Below are positions 33,315 through 45,593 of a stretch of 64,000 nt of DNA, in pieces. How positions within the stretch are numbered: position 1 is the first letter of the stretch; every line of letters begins with the position of its first letter. The notes beneath the pieces were generated by a model, which saw only the letters and a list, made by a program, of their open reading frames with translations, was not told the DNA's origin and searched no databases. A program made the position numbers and the translations under genes. This DNA is from Torymus aiolomorphi (taxonomy: Eukaryota; Arthropoda; Insecta; Hymenoptera; Torymidae), in assembly GCA_036365515.1 (NCBI GenBank), contig CM070875.1:101663128-101727127 (forward strand), in the 5' to 3' direction.

Positions 33315-35730
33315 GTAGTCAAGGATAGAACAATCAATATAAAGGTTTTTATCTTTGTGCGTACATAAATAATACACATGTACATGCGCTTATTTGTATG
33401 AGTTTATGTACTAATACATTTATCCGCTAGATGGCTGTCGTTTGACTTAACATTTACCAAGAAAAGTTCGGTTTCCGCTATATATCACACATCTAGTATT
33501 TCTTAAAACTTTTAATCTTTTTGAATATTATTACATAATTACACCTTATCAATTCAACTACGACGTCTCAATATTACTCAACGGAAAGAATCAAATGTAC
33601 AGATTTTTTGCATAAGCACATAAAAAATCTGTTACAAATCTAGTTCCGTGCGTTTCAAACAACTTGAGGATCTTGCTCATCCATTGAAGCACCTCTATCC
33701 TGATTTATCTTTGATAACCTCTACACATCTGTATAAAGATTCTTACAATCGTGCTTTAGAATTGGTGAGTAGCACTGACAATGAATTTACAACGGATAAT
33801 GAAGTTACCGACAACATAGTCGATAAAGATGAAGATTTTTCACCAAGTACTTCAGAACGCATCGAAGAATTTAATAATGAAATAAGTACATCTTTCTTAG
33901 GTTCTGTATCGCCTCTTAAGAGAAAAACTGAAAAATCATTTGAAAATCACGTAAAAAAGAAGAAAAAAAAATATACTTTCAACATTGTCTAATAACCTCG
34001 ATGTGAAGTTGAACAATGTTTATGACGTTTCTCTAAAAGCAAACGAATGAACTGTATGCCGTTGTACCGAATGGGTACGAAATGTTGGTTTAGCCTTGCA
34101 AAAGTTTTCTACGGTATCAGAAAAAATAAAAAACTTACTTTGCTACCCTCATCCTTAAGGAAAAATGAAATTTCATCCTTAATTCCAGACATAACAATAT
34201 ACATGATAAAAAGAGTGAAAAGTCTTACACAAGAAAAGGGAGTTTATTTGGAATCAGAAGCATACACAAGCCATCCAATTGATGAAGGGGCCGAAAAAAT
34301 TGTTATGGAACATAATATAAATAACGATTTTAATTGTTCAAGACAGAGTCCTACTAAGATTGACGATATTACCGTTAAAATAAATGATAAAAAAGGGAAG
34401 AATGTTAAACGTTTTCTTACTCGAAGTCTGAAAGCAACGTATAAAGCATTTAAAAACGATTATCCCTAATAAGAAATGGTAAATCGAAGTTTTATAGTTT
34501 GCGACCAAAATATGTCTTACTTAACCCCATCAAAAGTTTGTCTCTGTATCTATTGCGCAAATAATGATTTATTTCTTACGAGCCTAATTAATTTCAAAGG
34601 GAGTTGCAGAGTTGGATGAAATTCGGTCACAAATAATAAACGTAACAATGCGTTCTGAGCCACCTGATTTATATTATTTACAAGAATGTAAAATTTGTCC
34701 AGGCAGTAACGGAATTACGTTTCATGTTTTAGAACTGCAAGATATAGAAGGCATAGAAGAAATTATATATGGTTTGTGGGATAATGGGAACTTGATTAAA
34801 AAAACAGTGTCAATTTCTACTTTTAAAGATATACTTTCTGTTTGGACCATGAGGTTAGTACTCACATGTATGTAAAAAATATACAACGCAAAGCTATAAA
34901 AGCAGAAAGAGAAAATGCTAAAAAAGACCCACATCATTTAGTTCTTCAAATAGACTTCGCTGAAAACTGGACTGTGATTCATAATAAAGCTGTTCGGGGA
35001 AATCATTGGGTTAATGATCAAATTTCTATTTTCACAGTAGTGTCTTATCAAGGGGACACGACACAATGTTTCTCTGTCATAAATGATGAAAGAAAACATG
35101 ATTCAGCGTAAGCTTTACTAGCAGTAGAAAAAATTATAACCTACTTGAAAGAAAATTGTTGTGATTCAATAAAAAAAAATTACCATTGTATCAGATGACA
35201 CCGTTACCCACTTTAAAAATCGCTTTCAATTATATTGTATAAAACCGTTGTTCTCTGCGACTGAGCACGGCAAAGGAGCTGTAGATGGTGTGGGTGGACT
35301 TATAAAGCATTATGCTACTTCGCATAATCTTCGAGAGACCCATTAAAAATCCATTCAAAATGCTGATGGTTTTATAGTGCACGTTCAAAAATATACAGAT
35401 GCAATTAAAATAATACATTTACAAGATATTGACGTAGAAAAGTTTAGAAAAGGAAAAAATGTTGATTGGCTTGCTTCTCCTAAGTATCCAGAAATTAAAA
35501 AAACTCATTTATGGTTTAAAGAAACATGTAATGATAAAGTACATTGTTTGACAGCAGAGCCCGCTGATCGTCCGCTTACTGATCTAAGAACAATGAAGCA
35601 GAAAAATAAAGGTAGTTAAAAAAAAAATCTAAAAGAAAAATAAAAAACAAAATACATGCTTATCTGTACCTCTATATTATTTTCGCACAAAAATAAACAC
35701 CTTTATATCGACTGTTCTATCATTGACTAC
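33315..35730 (+). mobile_element. DNA transposon, long copy, ~48-bp TIRs
   Basis: The left end GTAGTCAAGGATAGAACAAT...CTTTGTGCGTAC is mirrored by the right end GCACAAAAATAAACACC...TCATTGACTAC at 35730. ATAT lies outside both ends (33311-33314 and 35731-35734), a possible 4-bp target duplication. It contains a decayed transposase-like gene. A deleted, inverted relative lies at 36301-37568. Confidence 0.8.
33560..35619 (+). pseudogene. Transposase-like protein of the long copy
   Basis: The coding sequence is split over at least four frames. Readable blocks are FKQLEDLAHPLKHLYPDL with an acidic stretch and KKKKKK tail (33648-33992), a regulatory-looking part (34047-34469), QIDFAENWTV and VSYQGDTTQCFSV (34842-35111), then VSDDTVTHFKNR, ATEHGKGAVDGVGGLIKHY and NVDWLASPKYPEIKKTHLW (35180-35619). 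The spaced acidic residues and the HGKGAVDGVGG block recall a family of arthropod transposon proteins with an RNase-H-like DDE fold, but I cannot name the superfamily. It is not functional here. Confidence 0.65.
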
Positions 35731-35751
35731 ATATATGACCGAATATATGAC

Positions 35752-36276
35752 CGAATCCATCTCAAATCAAGTGGAGCGCGAATGCCTATGTTACGGATCG
35801 TTTTGGAATTAAAGTATTCATATTTTTCTCCAAAAATTATTTGACCCGTATATTTTTATTTTTTTGTTGCATCAAAATTTCATGCATTTAGCAATGCCGT
35901 AAAATTCCTAGAAAATCCTTACTTAGAAAAAAGATTTTTCCATGTAATTTTCAAACAGCTACTACTTCACCAATTTTTTAAGTTTTTTAACGTGTAACAC
36001 ATAATTTTATTCAGGTTGGAGTCCTCTTTCATGTTCTTTATGTTATTTAAAAATAATGAAAAATGCACGAGTTATGCACTTTTTACTGAAAAATGCACTT
36101 TTTACAAAAATTCATTTTTCTCGAAAAAGCCATTTTTTTTTCTCAATTCTTTTTTGCCGTGATAGAGGACCTAAATACCTATCTAGAGGTATATGTTAGA
36201 TTCCCGACCCGTGCCCAGGAATAGCGATCATTAATGAGATAATACACAAACAAATTTTTCACGCTTAACCCTTAAC
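35752..36276 (+). repeat. Repeat R, copy 2
   Basis: Direct copy of 32778-33310, separated from it by the long DNA transposon. It ends where the 46-bp palindrome begins. Confidence 0.85.
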
Positions 36277-36322
36277 GACTGTTATACCATTGACTATATA
36301 TATAGTCAATGGTATAACAGTC
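36277..36322. repeat. Perfect 46-bp palindrome
   Basis: GACTGTTATACCATTGACTA, then TATATA, then the exact inverted copy. Each half is a terminal sequence of the transposon family at 33315-35730, so two transposon ends lie back to back. Confidence 0.95.
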
Positions 36323-37568
36323 AATATAAAGGTTTTTATCTTTGTGCGTAAGCAATATATAGGTACACATAGTATGTATTATATTTTTTATTTTTGTCTC
36401 TTATGTTTTTGATTTTTATAACTACGTTGATTTTTTTGCTTCATTGTTCTTACTTCAATAAGCGGACGATCAGCGGTCTTGGCTGTCAAACAATATACTT
36501 TAGTGTTACGCGTTTCTTTAATCTATAAATGAGTTTTTTGAATTCTAGGATACTTAGGAGTAGCAAGCCAATCAACATTTTTTACTTTTCTAACAATTTT
36601 TTCGGTGCTTTCATCAATTGGATGGCCTGTGTATACTAGTGGTTCCGAATAAACTCTTTTTTCTTATATAAGACTTTTTGCTCTTTCTATCATGTATATT
36701 GTTATGTCGGGAAATAAGGATGAAATTTCAGTTTTTGTTAAGGATGAGGGTAGCAAAGTCAGAATTTTTATTTTTTCTGATACTGTAAAACACTTTTGCA
36801 ATGCTAAACCAACATTTCGTACCCATTATGTACAATGGCGTACAGTTGATTCGCGTTTGTCTTTAATAGAAATGTCATAAACATTGTTCAACTTCTCATC
36901 GAGAGTATTAGACAGTGTTGAAAGTATATGTTTTTTTTTCTTTTTTTTTTCACGTATAAGATTTTTCCTCTTAAGAGGCGATACTCATTCTGAGAAAAAT
37001 GTACTTATTTCATTATTAAATTCTTCCACGTGTTCTGGAGTACTTGGCAAAAAACCTTCATCTCTATCGATACCGCTATCGATAACATTATTATCCGTTG
37101 AAAATTCATTGTCACTGCTAGTCACCAATTCGAAAGCATGCTTGTAACAACGTTTACACAGATATGTAGAGAGGGGTCAAAGGTAAATCAGGCTGGAGAA
37201 GCTTCAATGGATGGGCAAGATCCTGATGTTGTTTAAAACGTACGGAACCAGGTTCGTAACAAACATTTTTGTGCTTATATAAAAAATCTACACATTTGAT
37301 TCTCTTCGTTGAGTAACATCCAGACATCGTCGTTGAGTTAATAAGGTGAAATACATAATAACTTTCAAAAATATTTAAAAAAATACTGAGGTGCAATATA
37401 TAGCAGAAACCGAACTTTTCTTGGTTCATAAAAGAACTAGCGATAGCCATCTGGCGGACCAATGTATAAGTACATAAACTCAAACAAGTAGACTCGTGTA
37501 CATATATGTATTACTTATGTACGCACACAGATAAAAGCCTTTTTATTGACCGTTATATCATTGACTAC
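36301..37568 (-). mobile_element. Deletion derivative of the same DNA transposon
   Basis: In inverted orientation to the long copy and ~1.27 kb long. On the minus strand, 37260-36690 corresponds to the 5' part of the transposase. After a block reading YTGHPIDESTEKIV it jumps straight to KNVDWLATPKYPRIQKTHL, skipping about 1.1 kb of the long copy including the central catalytic-looking part. The ends match the TIRs of the long copy. It would need a transposase in trans. Confidence 0.8.
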
Positions 37569-37574
37569 ATGTAA

Positions 37575-38086
37575 AGGTTAAGGGTGAAAAATTTGTTTGT
37601 GTATTATCTCATTAATGATTGCTATTCTTAGTTACGGGTCTGGAATCTAACATACACGTCTAGATAGGTATTTAGGTCCTCTAACAGGACAAAAAAGAAT
37701 TGAGCAAAAAAAATGGCTTTTCCGAGGAAAATGAATTTTTCTAAAAAGTGCATAACTCGTGCATTTTTCATTATTTTTTTAAATAACATAAAGAACGTGA
37801 AAGAGGGCTCCAACCTGAATAAAATTATGTGTTATACGTTAAAAAACTTAAAAAACTAGTGAAGTAGTGGCTGTTTGAAAATTACATGGAAAACATTTTT
37901 TTCTAAGTAAGGATTTTCTTGGAATTTTTCGGCATTGCTAAAATCCATGAAATTTTAATGCAACAAAAAAATAAAATTATACGAGTCAAATAATTTTTGG
38001 AGAAGAACATGAATACTTTAATTCCAAAATGATTCGTGGCAAAGGCTTACGCGTTCCACCTGATTTGAGATTGATTCGGTCAAAAA
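37575..38086 (-). repeat. Repeat R, copy 3, inverted
   Basis: Inverted copy of 32778-33310, next to the deletion derivative. The minus-strand frame at 37628-37813 lies in repeat DNA. Confidence 0.85.
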
Positions 38087-38089
38087 CAA

Positions 38090-39839
38090 TCACAAAGAGA
38101 TTATTAAACTTTTTACTTGTTTTCGGACATGGTCCTTTAGACTTTGGAAAACAATTAATTACGAGGTTATAACATTTTACACCCACTAAAGAAATCGTTA
38201 TTTTGCCCTGATTAATATTTTCCAATCTATTAAAATTTTTACCTCAAATATCCCTGAAATTTATGGTCCAATACTTTTGCCCAAAGAACTTAGCCAAGAG
38301 ATATTCAAAAAGATATTTCTTTGACGCCAAAAACACCTGAAAAAATATAATAAAATATAATTAATGATAGATACTAATATTATATTATGAGTAAGTACAC
38401 TTTCTGATAAAATGGCCCGAGATGTAATCTGAATACCAATTTTACTCAGAGATATTGCATTGCCAATACTTTTGCTTTGATATATCTTTTTAAAAAAAGT
38501 ATTCGATATATGTCCATGTGATAGGTCTTAAAATACATGAAATTCATGCAGTTATGGATGTAAGAGTTGGAAATATAAGATTTCCTGAAGCAAATATTTT
38601 TTTATGGAAAAACTACTTTTAAATCATGAATTTTATGAATTTTTATTGTTTTTTAGCATTTACAAATTATTTGTTATTATTTTTTAAACTATTACCTTTA
38701 TTTTTTTTCAGATTTTTGCATTACTCCTCTAAAAGAAAAAAAGTGTAAAGACTGTTCTTTGAGGTTAGGGTGGCAGGAAGAAGAAAAGATGGGGGTTTAA
38801 ATGTCTAAATTGTATTTTATTTCATGTCCAAACCTAATTTTACTGCATTTTTTCAATCCCAGAGTGAGGACATTTCGCCATGCTTAATGGAGAACACGCT
38901 TAAGCATTATCCCTTTACCCTTATCTTCTTCTTTTATGTTGAATTTATTCGGCTTCATCTTCATCGTTTGTGCATCTCATTCGGCTTACTCACTCGCTTC
39001 CACGATTAATATAATCGATGCGAAAGCCAAGATAACTACTTACGCAGCGATAAAAGTGATTCTATCAGGCACGCTTATTTCTCAGCAACTCTCAATCACA
39101 AGAAATCAGTAATATTTCATTGTGATCATTTTCGCAAGCAGTACCTTCACCAGTGAGCCTCAACGTGATTTATCCACACAATCTCATCTGCAAGTTAACA
39201 GCAAAACTCACTAAACGAAAAACTGAAAGCGTACATTGTCAAACGAATATCATAGTTTACACTCACATATCTATCAATGTTAATATCTATACCTATGTAA
39301 ATTATACAACATAGTAAATATTTAAAGTATAATTATTTGAATATATACATACATGTGTGTATTCAAACAATTGTACTTCAAATTTTGATACTGTAAATAT
39401 GTAATAGTTATTTTAATTTCCATAGCTTTTTTCAATATATTGTTGTCAACTTTACTCAAGTGTTAGTCTTTCACAATTTATTTCCTAAACACCCACAGCA
39501 TGTCCTCATTATATTATGGCATTCTCAAACACTTATAATGAGAAAGCACACTAATCGGGGAGACACAGACGTGTACAAGCACATTAATCATGGGAACACA
39601 ATTGCGTTCATCGCCGTCTGCTAGGGCACACAAATGTAGGCATTAATGTTTTTTTTTACTTTTAATATAATTTTAGATACGGTTGATATTTTCTAGAGAA
39701 ATAAATTTCTGTATTTAGATTAAATATTAAATTATCAACATATATTGATTGCACTTTCGTGCATCGCTAAATGAATTCAGCAAATCGTGACAAACTGGGC
39801 AGCTTCCTTAAACCCACACTAATCGGGACAACTACCCTA
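38090..39839. other. Non-coding AT-rich DNA
   Basis: No gene or clear element. Short repeated text CACACTAATCGGG occurs near 39549 and 39818. Confidence 0.5.
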
Positions 39840-40440
39840 GTATATTTTCGCAAGTTCATAAATCTTCGAATGATGTTGCACCTTCTCCTCGGTTTAGTGT
39901 TAACTTGAGAAAATAAACGTTCACTGTCTTTTGGTGACACTACGTTTAATCGTTCAATTGCTATATGTTTTCGTATTTCTGATCGTTTCTCCCATTGTTT
40001 ATTTTCAAAAGTATATAATATTGCGTTATTTTTTCATATTTGATCTTTTTTACAAAATCATCTTTTTATTTAAATTATGCCATGCTGCTAACGTAGTCTC
40101 CCAATTATTTAATGCTCTTCTATATTTTTGTATCAAAAATAATTTTTTGTTTATTTTCTGTATGAACCGATAATCTTTTTACTTTATGACTTGTACCACA
40201 TAACGGAAATTTTTGTAATCGTCATGTTGATTTCATGAAACTTAAATATCTGCCGTCTATGTTTTGAGTTATTTCATCATAAATTTCTTCATTTTCTTTT
40301 TTTATTTTACAACAAGCCATATTGTGAATATAATCAAAAATATATTCAAACTTTTGTATCGAAGCCCAACATTCAGTATTTATAGGACATTTATATTTTA
40401 ATAATAAAAAACTGTTATAAGGAACTACCACAGAATTATC
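39840..40440 (-). pseudogene. Helitron helicase middle-region fragment
   Basis: Minus-strand text reads VVPYNSFLLLKYKCPINTEC, WASIQKFEYIFDYIHNM, then DEITQNIDGRYLSF, followed in broken frames by RLQKFPLCGTSH, KRLSVHTENKQK and VVSPKDSERLFS. This is the region between the Rep and helicase domains of Helitrons. It does not overlap the part of Rep present at 15071-16240, so the two could be complementary pieces of one family. Several frameshifts and stops are present. Confidence 0.82.
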
Positions 40441-40468
40441 TACTAAAATAATTATATTACTTTTTTTG

Positions 40469-41119
40469 GAATGTGTTCGGGATGTAGTATCTGTGCGAGC
40501 CGCTAGATGGCGTGCACCAATGTGCTACTTAAAACGTCCTAAGAGTATACATATACAGGCCTGCGGCGTCAATTCGCCAATGCTTCATGCACATTACTTT
40601 GCTCCTCTCGTTTTTTGCCTATACCTTACCTATCATATTTGCCTATACATTGCCTATAGTTGCTTAGTCTTATTTGCGTATAAGACACATTATTGCCTAA
40701 AACTTTGCCTATTTGCTGGTACGTATTTTGCGTTCCTATTTTCTGCAATCAACTTCCACTTTCGAGTAGAGTTGGTTGCACAGACTCTTAAAGTCTTAAT
40801 TTCCATTTTATTTCTTCTCGCTCTCAAACGCTGACAATATAAATTCTCGTATATATTCAATCGTATACATTTTTGGTCCGCGGAGTGGGATAGGATTGTT
40901 AACCGAGAGGAATACTTGGAAAGCAATCGTATAATCTTTGAGTGTTTTCGTCAATTGCCAGAGATTTGCGTCCTTTGGCAAGTTCGTTGGAAGTTTACGA
41001 CCTCCTAACGAAATTTATCGTGTGACTGATCTCGTTGCCTCTGCCACTCTGCACAACGGGCGGAGACACCACATAAACTCTCATAACACTCAAGGATCTC
41101 CTTAATCTTTTCGCTAAAA
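40469..41119 (+). other. Possible 5' LTR/leader of a BEL/Pao remnant
   Basis: It starts TGTTCGGGATGTAGTATC and lies directly upstream of a BEL gag remnant. It has LTR-like composition, but I found no second copy, no clear end and no convincing primer-binding site. The open frames in it have no recognisable content. Confidence 0.3.
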
Positions 41120-42385
41120 ATGCCACCACTTTCACTTACGCAAACCACCAAGCGTCAGTTCGAATTATTTAAGCGAATCTGTAATTCAAGTGATAACATC
41201 AAGAAAGTTGGCAAGGGCAATATTACTCAGGAGCTTCTTGAAACTAAGTTAAAAGCACTTGAGAAAAACTAAAGAATTCCAAGAAAATCACATTGTTATT
41301 CTATCTCAGAAATATCATAGCACAAGTCAAAGTGATTATTTTGTCAATGACTGCTATAGTTTAACAAAAGACGGTTACATCAATTCAGCTGCCTATTAGC
41401 CCAAGTGCTTAAAAAGTTTCTGTAACAAAATAATGCCCCTGTTGTGCAGCAAACAGTTTCTACGAGAAAGCTACCCAATATCAAAGGTCCTACTTTTTCC
41501 GGGAAATGCACTAACTGGCTAGATTTCAAAGATCTATTCAAAGCTACCATCATCCAAGATGAACGACTCTCTAATTCAGAGAAACTACCACAATAAAAAT
41601 GCTCTAATTCAGAAAAACTACCACATTAAAAATGCACGTTCTAGGAGAAGCAGCCGATATGCTCAAAACGATATAAATCACAGATCTCAACTTCCTTATT
41701 GCCTGGAAAAAACTGGAAGATCACTATACTAACAAACAACGACTCATTACTGTTTATACTAAGACACTACTTGATCTGCATGCCGTACGCTCAGAGTCAC
41801 CATCTTAATTAGAATCCCTTCCTAATACAACGACAAATGCGACCAATGCAGTAGAGCAACTCAAAAGGCCAGCCAACAAATGAGATCCACTCGTGCCTAT
41901 CATTGCTCATAAGCTTGATTTCAAAACCTTACGCGAGTGGGAAACACAAGTCAACAAGAGATCCGATCCTCCCACATTTGCCCAGCTTAGTCAGTACATC
42001 AACGAATGTATTGACATTTTAGAAACTACCTCCGGGCCTAACTTAAATAAATCTAAAACTTCAGAAAACAGATCAATTAGCTCTCATTTTAGGTTTACCG
42101 ACAAGTGTTAAACGCCTTTTTGGATAAGAAAAAACTATGCTTCAATTAGCTAACTGCCGATCTGAAAGGAGGTTCATCATATGTAACAAACAGCACCATA
42201 CGCTTCTTCACGAAGATACAAATGCAAGTGCTCATGTGGCTGCCCCTGAAACAATTCATAATCACGTCGTTTTTACTAGTACTTCCTTTACTGCCAACAC
42301 TGATCTGCGTCTACGTTTAGTAGCTCAAAGCTCTAGCGCAGAACCCGCTATTTTAGCTACCGTGTTGGTGAAACTCCGTGGTTGA
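41120..42385 (+). pseudogene. BEL/Pao gag-protease remnant (DUF1759 type)
   Basis: It starts with an ATG and reads TTKRQFELFKRICNS and LLETKLKALEKN. After frameshifts it reads LPNIKGPTFSGKCTNWLDFK, GEAADMLKT, WKKLEDHYTNKQRLI and IIAHKLDFKTLREWE, the Gag DUF1759 pattern of BEL/Pao elements. The end has a zinc-knuckle trace (IICNKQHHTLLH) and the start of a protease (ILATVLVKLRG). A 33-bp tandem duplication lies at 41569-41634. Pol is absent: the next sequence belongs to a different family. Confidence 0.85.
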
Positions 42386-42394
42386 TGATAATGG

Positions 42395-42745
42395 GATGAG
42401 AAAAACGCAAAAATTAAAATTTTGTATCAGTTCAACACAATAGACAACATTCGAAGTGCCGGACTTGGTGGTACAATGTGTATCGTCGATGATGGCTTTC
42501 TTTTACATAGAATTATTTGGAATAGTAGCATTACGTATGATGACATTTGTAAACAATATATTAACTATTCAACACAGTATTACAAAAAAAATTGTTGCGT
42601 AATTTTTGACGGCCATCCGGATAGTTTTGACGGGAAAAGTATTACAAAAGAAGCTGGAAGACTGCGTAGGATGAATAAATGTACTGCCTCTGAAATATAT
42701 GACTGTTCATATAAGCGAATCCAGCCTTCAAGATTTTGGATTTAA
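42395..42745 (+). pseudogene. Conserved unknown fragment
   Basis: The open frame contains GGTMCIVDDGFLLHRIIWNS, TYDDICKQYINYSTQYY and CCVIFDGHPDSFDG, then TKEAGRLRRMNK. This looks like a conserved arthropod protein segment that I cannot assign with certainty. It runs into the Mutator-like fragment at about 42705 in another frame, so a rearrangement or frameshift joins them. Confidence 0.5.
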
Positions 42746-43247
42746 AATTGATTTAGTGTATGGCCGATGGGGCCAAATTGCAGCAATAAATTCCTGCAAG
42801 AAATTTGGCCCTATGAATAATGCATTTGAAATAAATAGAAGGAGTGTGTTTGCCATGCGTGCACTTGCCCACGGTCACACTGGACTATCAACTTTCTGTG
42901 GAATCATGGACTTATCACCACCAGTGGCTCATTCTGCTTATGGTAAAATCAATAAGCATCTTGGAAATATTTGTGCAGAAGCGGCTCAAGAGTCTATGGA
43001 GAGAACAGTGAAAGAAGAAGAAGTCAAGTTAACACCACCAAATACTGGATTTATTGTTTCTGGTGATGGCTCATAGAGGAAAAAGGGCTTTTCTTCCTTA
43101 CAAGGTATCATCAGTATTATTGGCAACAGATCTGGCAAGATTTTGGATGTTGTTATTAAAAATAGCTTCTGTAAACCTTGCTCAGGCTGGAAGAAAAAGA
43201 AAGGAACAACCGAATACGATGATTCATATGCAGCAGGTGCATTTTAA
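42699..43247 (+). pseudogene. Mutator-like transposase domain remnant
   Basis: The frame reads EINRRSVFAMRALAHGHTGL, then FCGIMDLSPPVAHSAYGKI. After an in-frame TAG (43073-43075, where the family has Trp) it continues KKGFSSLQGIISIIG, KILDVVIKNSFCK and KKGTTEYDDSYAAGAF. This matches the Mutator-like transposase domain seen in many arthropod genomes. The 3' end is cut at about 43247. Confidence 0.72.
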
Positions 43248-43683
43248 ATTATGTAAGTATATTTATATAATATATTATATGCTTTTGTATTTGTACATTC
43301 TGTAGTGCATGATATATTAAATAAATAAGTAAAATATGTATATTTATGAATATTTTGTACGCAAACTATGTACAAAATATACATAAGTATACATATTTTT
43401 TGTATGGAAAGGCGAAAAGCCAAAAAATGTATAATTAATAATAAACTTACATTTATACCACTCTAACCTCAAAATCACAACTTTGATATGATTTTTCGGC
43501 ACTCGTGGTATAAAATACCGTTCGAAACTAGTGCGTAAGTCGATTATTTAGGTGGTGTGACTTTTTCGCAGCTAAATAATCGACTTCCCCACCCGTGTCG
43601 AAATGTACTATTAGCCCACTGGTTTAAATAAAGCAATTATTATCGTTATTATTATTATTATTATTATTATATAATACATATAT
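43248..43683. other. Non-coding spacer with (ATT)n run
   Basis: AT-rich, with an ATT microsatellite at about 43636-43672 just before the BEL LTR. Confidence 0.7.
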
Positions 43684-45593
43684 TGTCAAGAAGGCAGCGA
43701 AGGACTGTAATGAGGGCTCCAAACTTTCACTTATAAATGTTCTTATTTTATTTCACTCACAAACATTACAGAAATTACATTCGGTAGCGTTACAAATTGA
43801 CGTGCCATAGGAAAACACATTTGACATTCCATACGAAAATTAACACATTCAGGATTTCATACGAAAACTAACACATTTGAACAATTTCGGACGAAAAGTA
43901 ACATATTTAAGAAATTTCGGATGAAAACTAACACATTTGATTTACGATTTGAAAAAATTCTTTTTTCCATGAGCAATTGAATCACTTTAAATACAGTTAA
44001 AAACGTAACTCTAGAATTTTCGTGTTTAAGGCCTTCCAGTCACTGAAAATCAAAAATACCCTCTATCGTGAATTTTAAACGTAACAAAAAAGCTTCCATT
44101 CTTCGCAAAAATCAAGAAAAAGTACTTGGTCGATTTTTTCGTGCAAAAAATTATTTTCTTTGTTATTTGAATCTCTATGCTTCCCGTGTTTTACATTTAT
44201 AATTTTGGACCTCATTGTTTTTTGACAAAGCATTATTCGACAATTTTGAAAATTGTTGGGAAATTATTTTTAAAAAGTATTTGAAGATTTTTCTGGGGAA
44301 AAAAATAGACATTTGGAGACAGGAGAAGCATAGGAGATCGAATAACAAAGAAAAAAAGTTTTTATAGAATAACATTAATGCAAAAGTGTTTCTGGAATCG
44401 TGCGCACAATGGTACCATTATATATTACCATTTAAAATACATGTTAAATGGTTTTCTTGATTGTGGGTGTCTGTAAGGCCTTAACAATACAATCATCATG
44501 TTGTATTACGTACTTTCTTTATAATTTCTTGAAGTAATAATATATATAAAAAATATATAACAGTATGAAACAAAAGAACTTTCATGAATAAACTGTCCGC
44601 AATCCATTTTAATGAATATTCAGTTAAATCGACATTTTATTCAATGTTCCTTCTACTTCATTAAACAAAATAATAATGTCAGATTTGTACTCAGCGATGT
44701 CGAAAACATTAATTAATAGTGATTCTGGCGACTGTTAACCCGTAGTCTAAAGCGCTCTTAAGGATGTTCAGGAGTCTCGGCAAAACGCAGAGATCGACTT
44801 GAAAATTTTATATGTTATTCCTTAGTTAAAAACGCGATTAAAGGAATTTTTTGAGAATTTTTGTCTACGTGGTTTTCGAGAAAAAAATTGTTGAAAATCG
44901 AGTTTGTAACGTAGGCTTTTATGGAAGAGAGAGGTTATAACGTCTTTAAACACAAAAATCTATTATAAAAAATCTAAATGTGTTAGTTTTCGTCCGAAAT
45001 TCCGAAAAGGTGTTATTTTTCGTCTGAAATTATTGAAATGCGTTATTTTTCGCCCGAAATTTAGGAAATGTGTTAGTTTTTTAAAAAGTCGTGTTAGTTT
45101 TCATATGGCACGTCGAAATAAACACGTCTATTTGAACTCGGATGTTGCTCGTGCGATGCTCGAGCGAGTACTGACTCGACCGCTGCCGCTACATGTGATG
45201 CTTCCCTCTCCCCTCTCCCTTCTCTTTGTCGGCGCCACTCTCACGCGCGCCTGCGCTTTCGACCGTGTCGACATGTACCGCCGTTTCCCTTTCGTTTCCT
45301 GGAACAGAGATCAAATACAAATGCGGCCAGCAAGGGCTATAAAAGGAACAAAACATTAATTTTAATCACATAAATTTTGTTTTTTTTTCTTTTCGTTTCT
45401 TTGAAGAGCAAGCACCGCACGGACGTCGATGACGTCTCACCAGTCCGTATTACCGATGCTCGCGAAATCACCCGTACGGGCGTTCGACCTCAAAAGGCGT
45501 CCCTTCTTCGGTCAGTCCGCATTACCGGGAATTTCGGCACCTGTACAGACGTCTTCCTAATGGTCATCCGCATTACCAGGTGCGGTCGTCGAT
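43684..45593 (-). repeat. 3' LTR of BEL/Pao, interrupted
   Basis: 43684-43798 and 45115-45474 match 50941-51410 of the other LTR; a 1.3-kb transposon lies between the two parts. LTR-like text (TCCGCATTACC repeats) continues to about 45593. There a pyrimidine run (TTCTCCCCCCTTCCC, 45594-45610) on this strand is the polypurine tract of the minus strand. Confidence 0.82.
43799..45114. mobile_element. DNA transposon with subterminal iterons inside the LTR
   Basis: It starts GACGTGCCATAGGAAAAC and ends with the inverted copy GTTTTCATATGGCACGTC. Just inside both ends lie several ~30-bp direct units (ACGAAAACTAACACATTT type), pointing in opposite directions at the two ends. The 1316-bp length holds no transposase. 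Flanks CAAAT and GAAAT may be an imperfect 5-bp target duplication; the uninterrupted right LTR shows the empty site. Confidence 0.85.

Noticed and set aside
45330..45345. TATAAAAG box in the BEL LTR on the plus strand (also near 51272)
   Set aside because: The element is coded on the minus strand, so a plus-strand TATA box does not fit its promoter; treated as coincidence.
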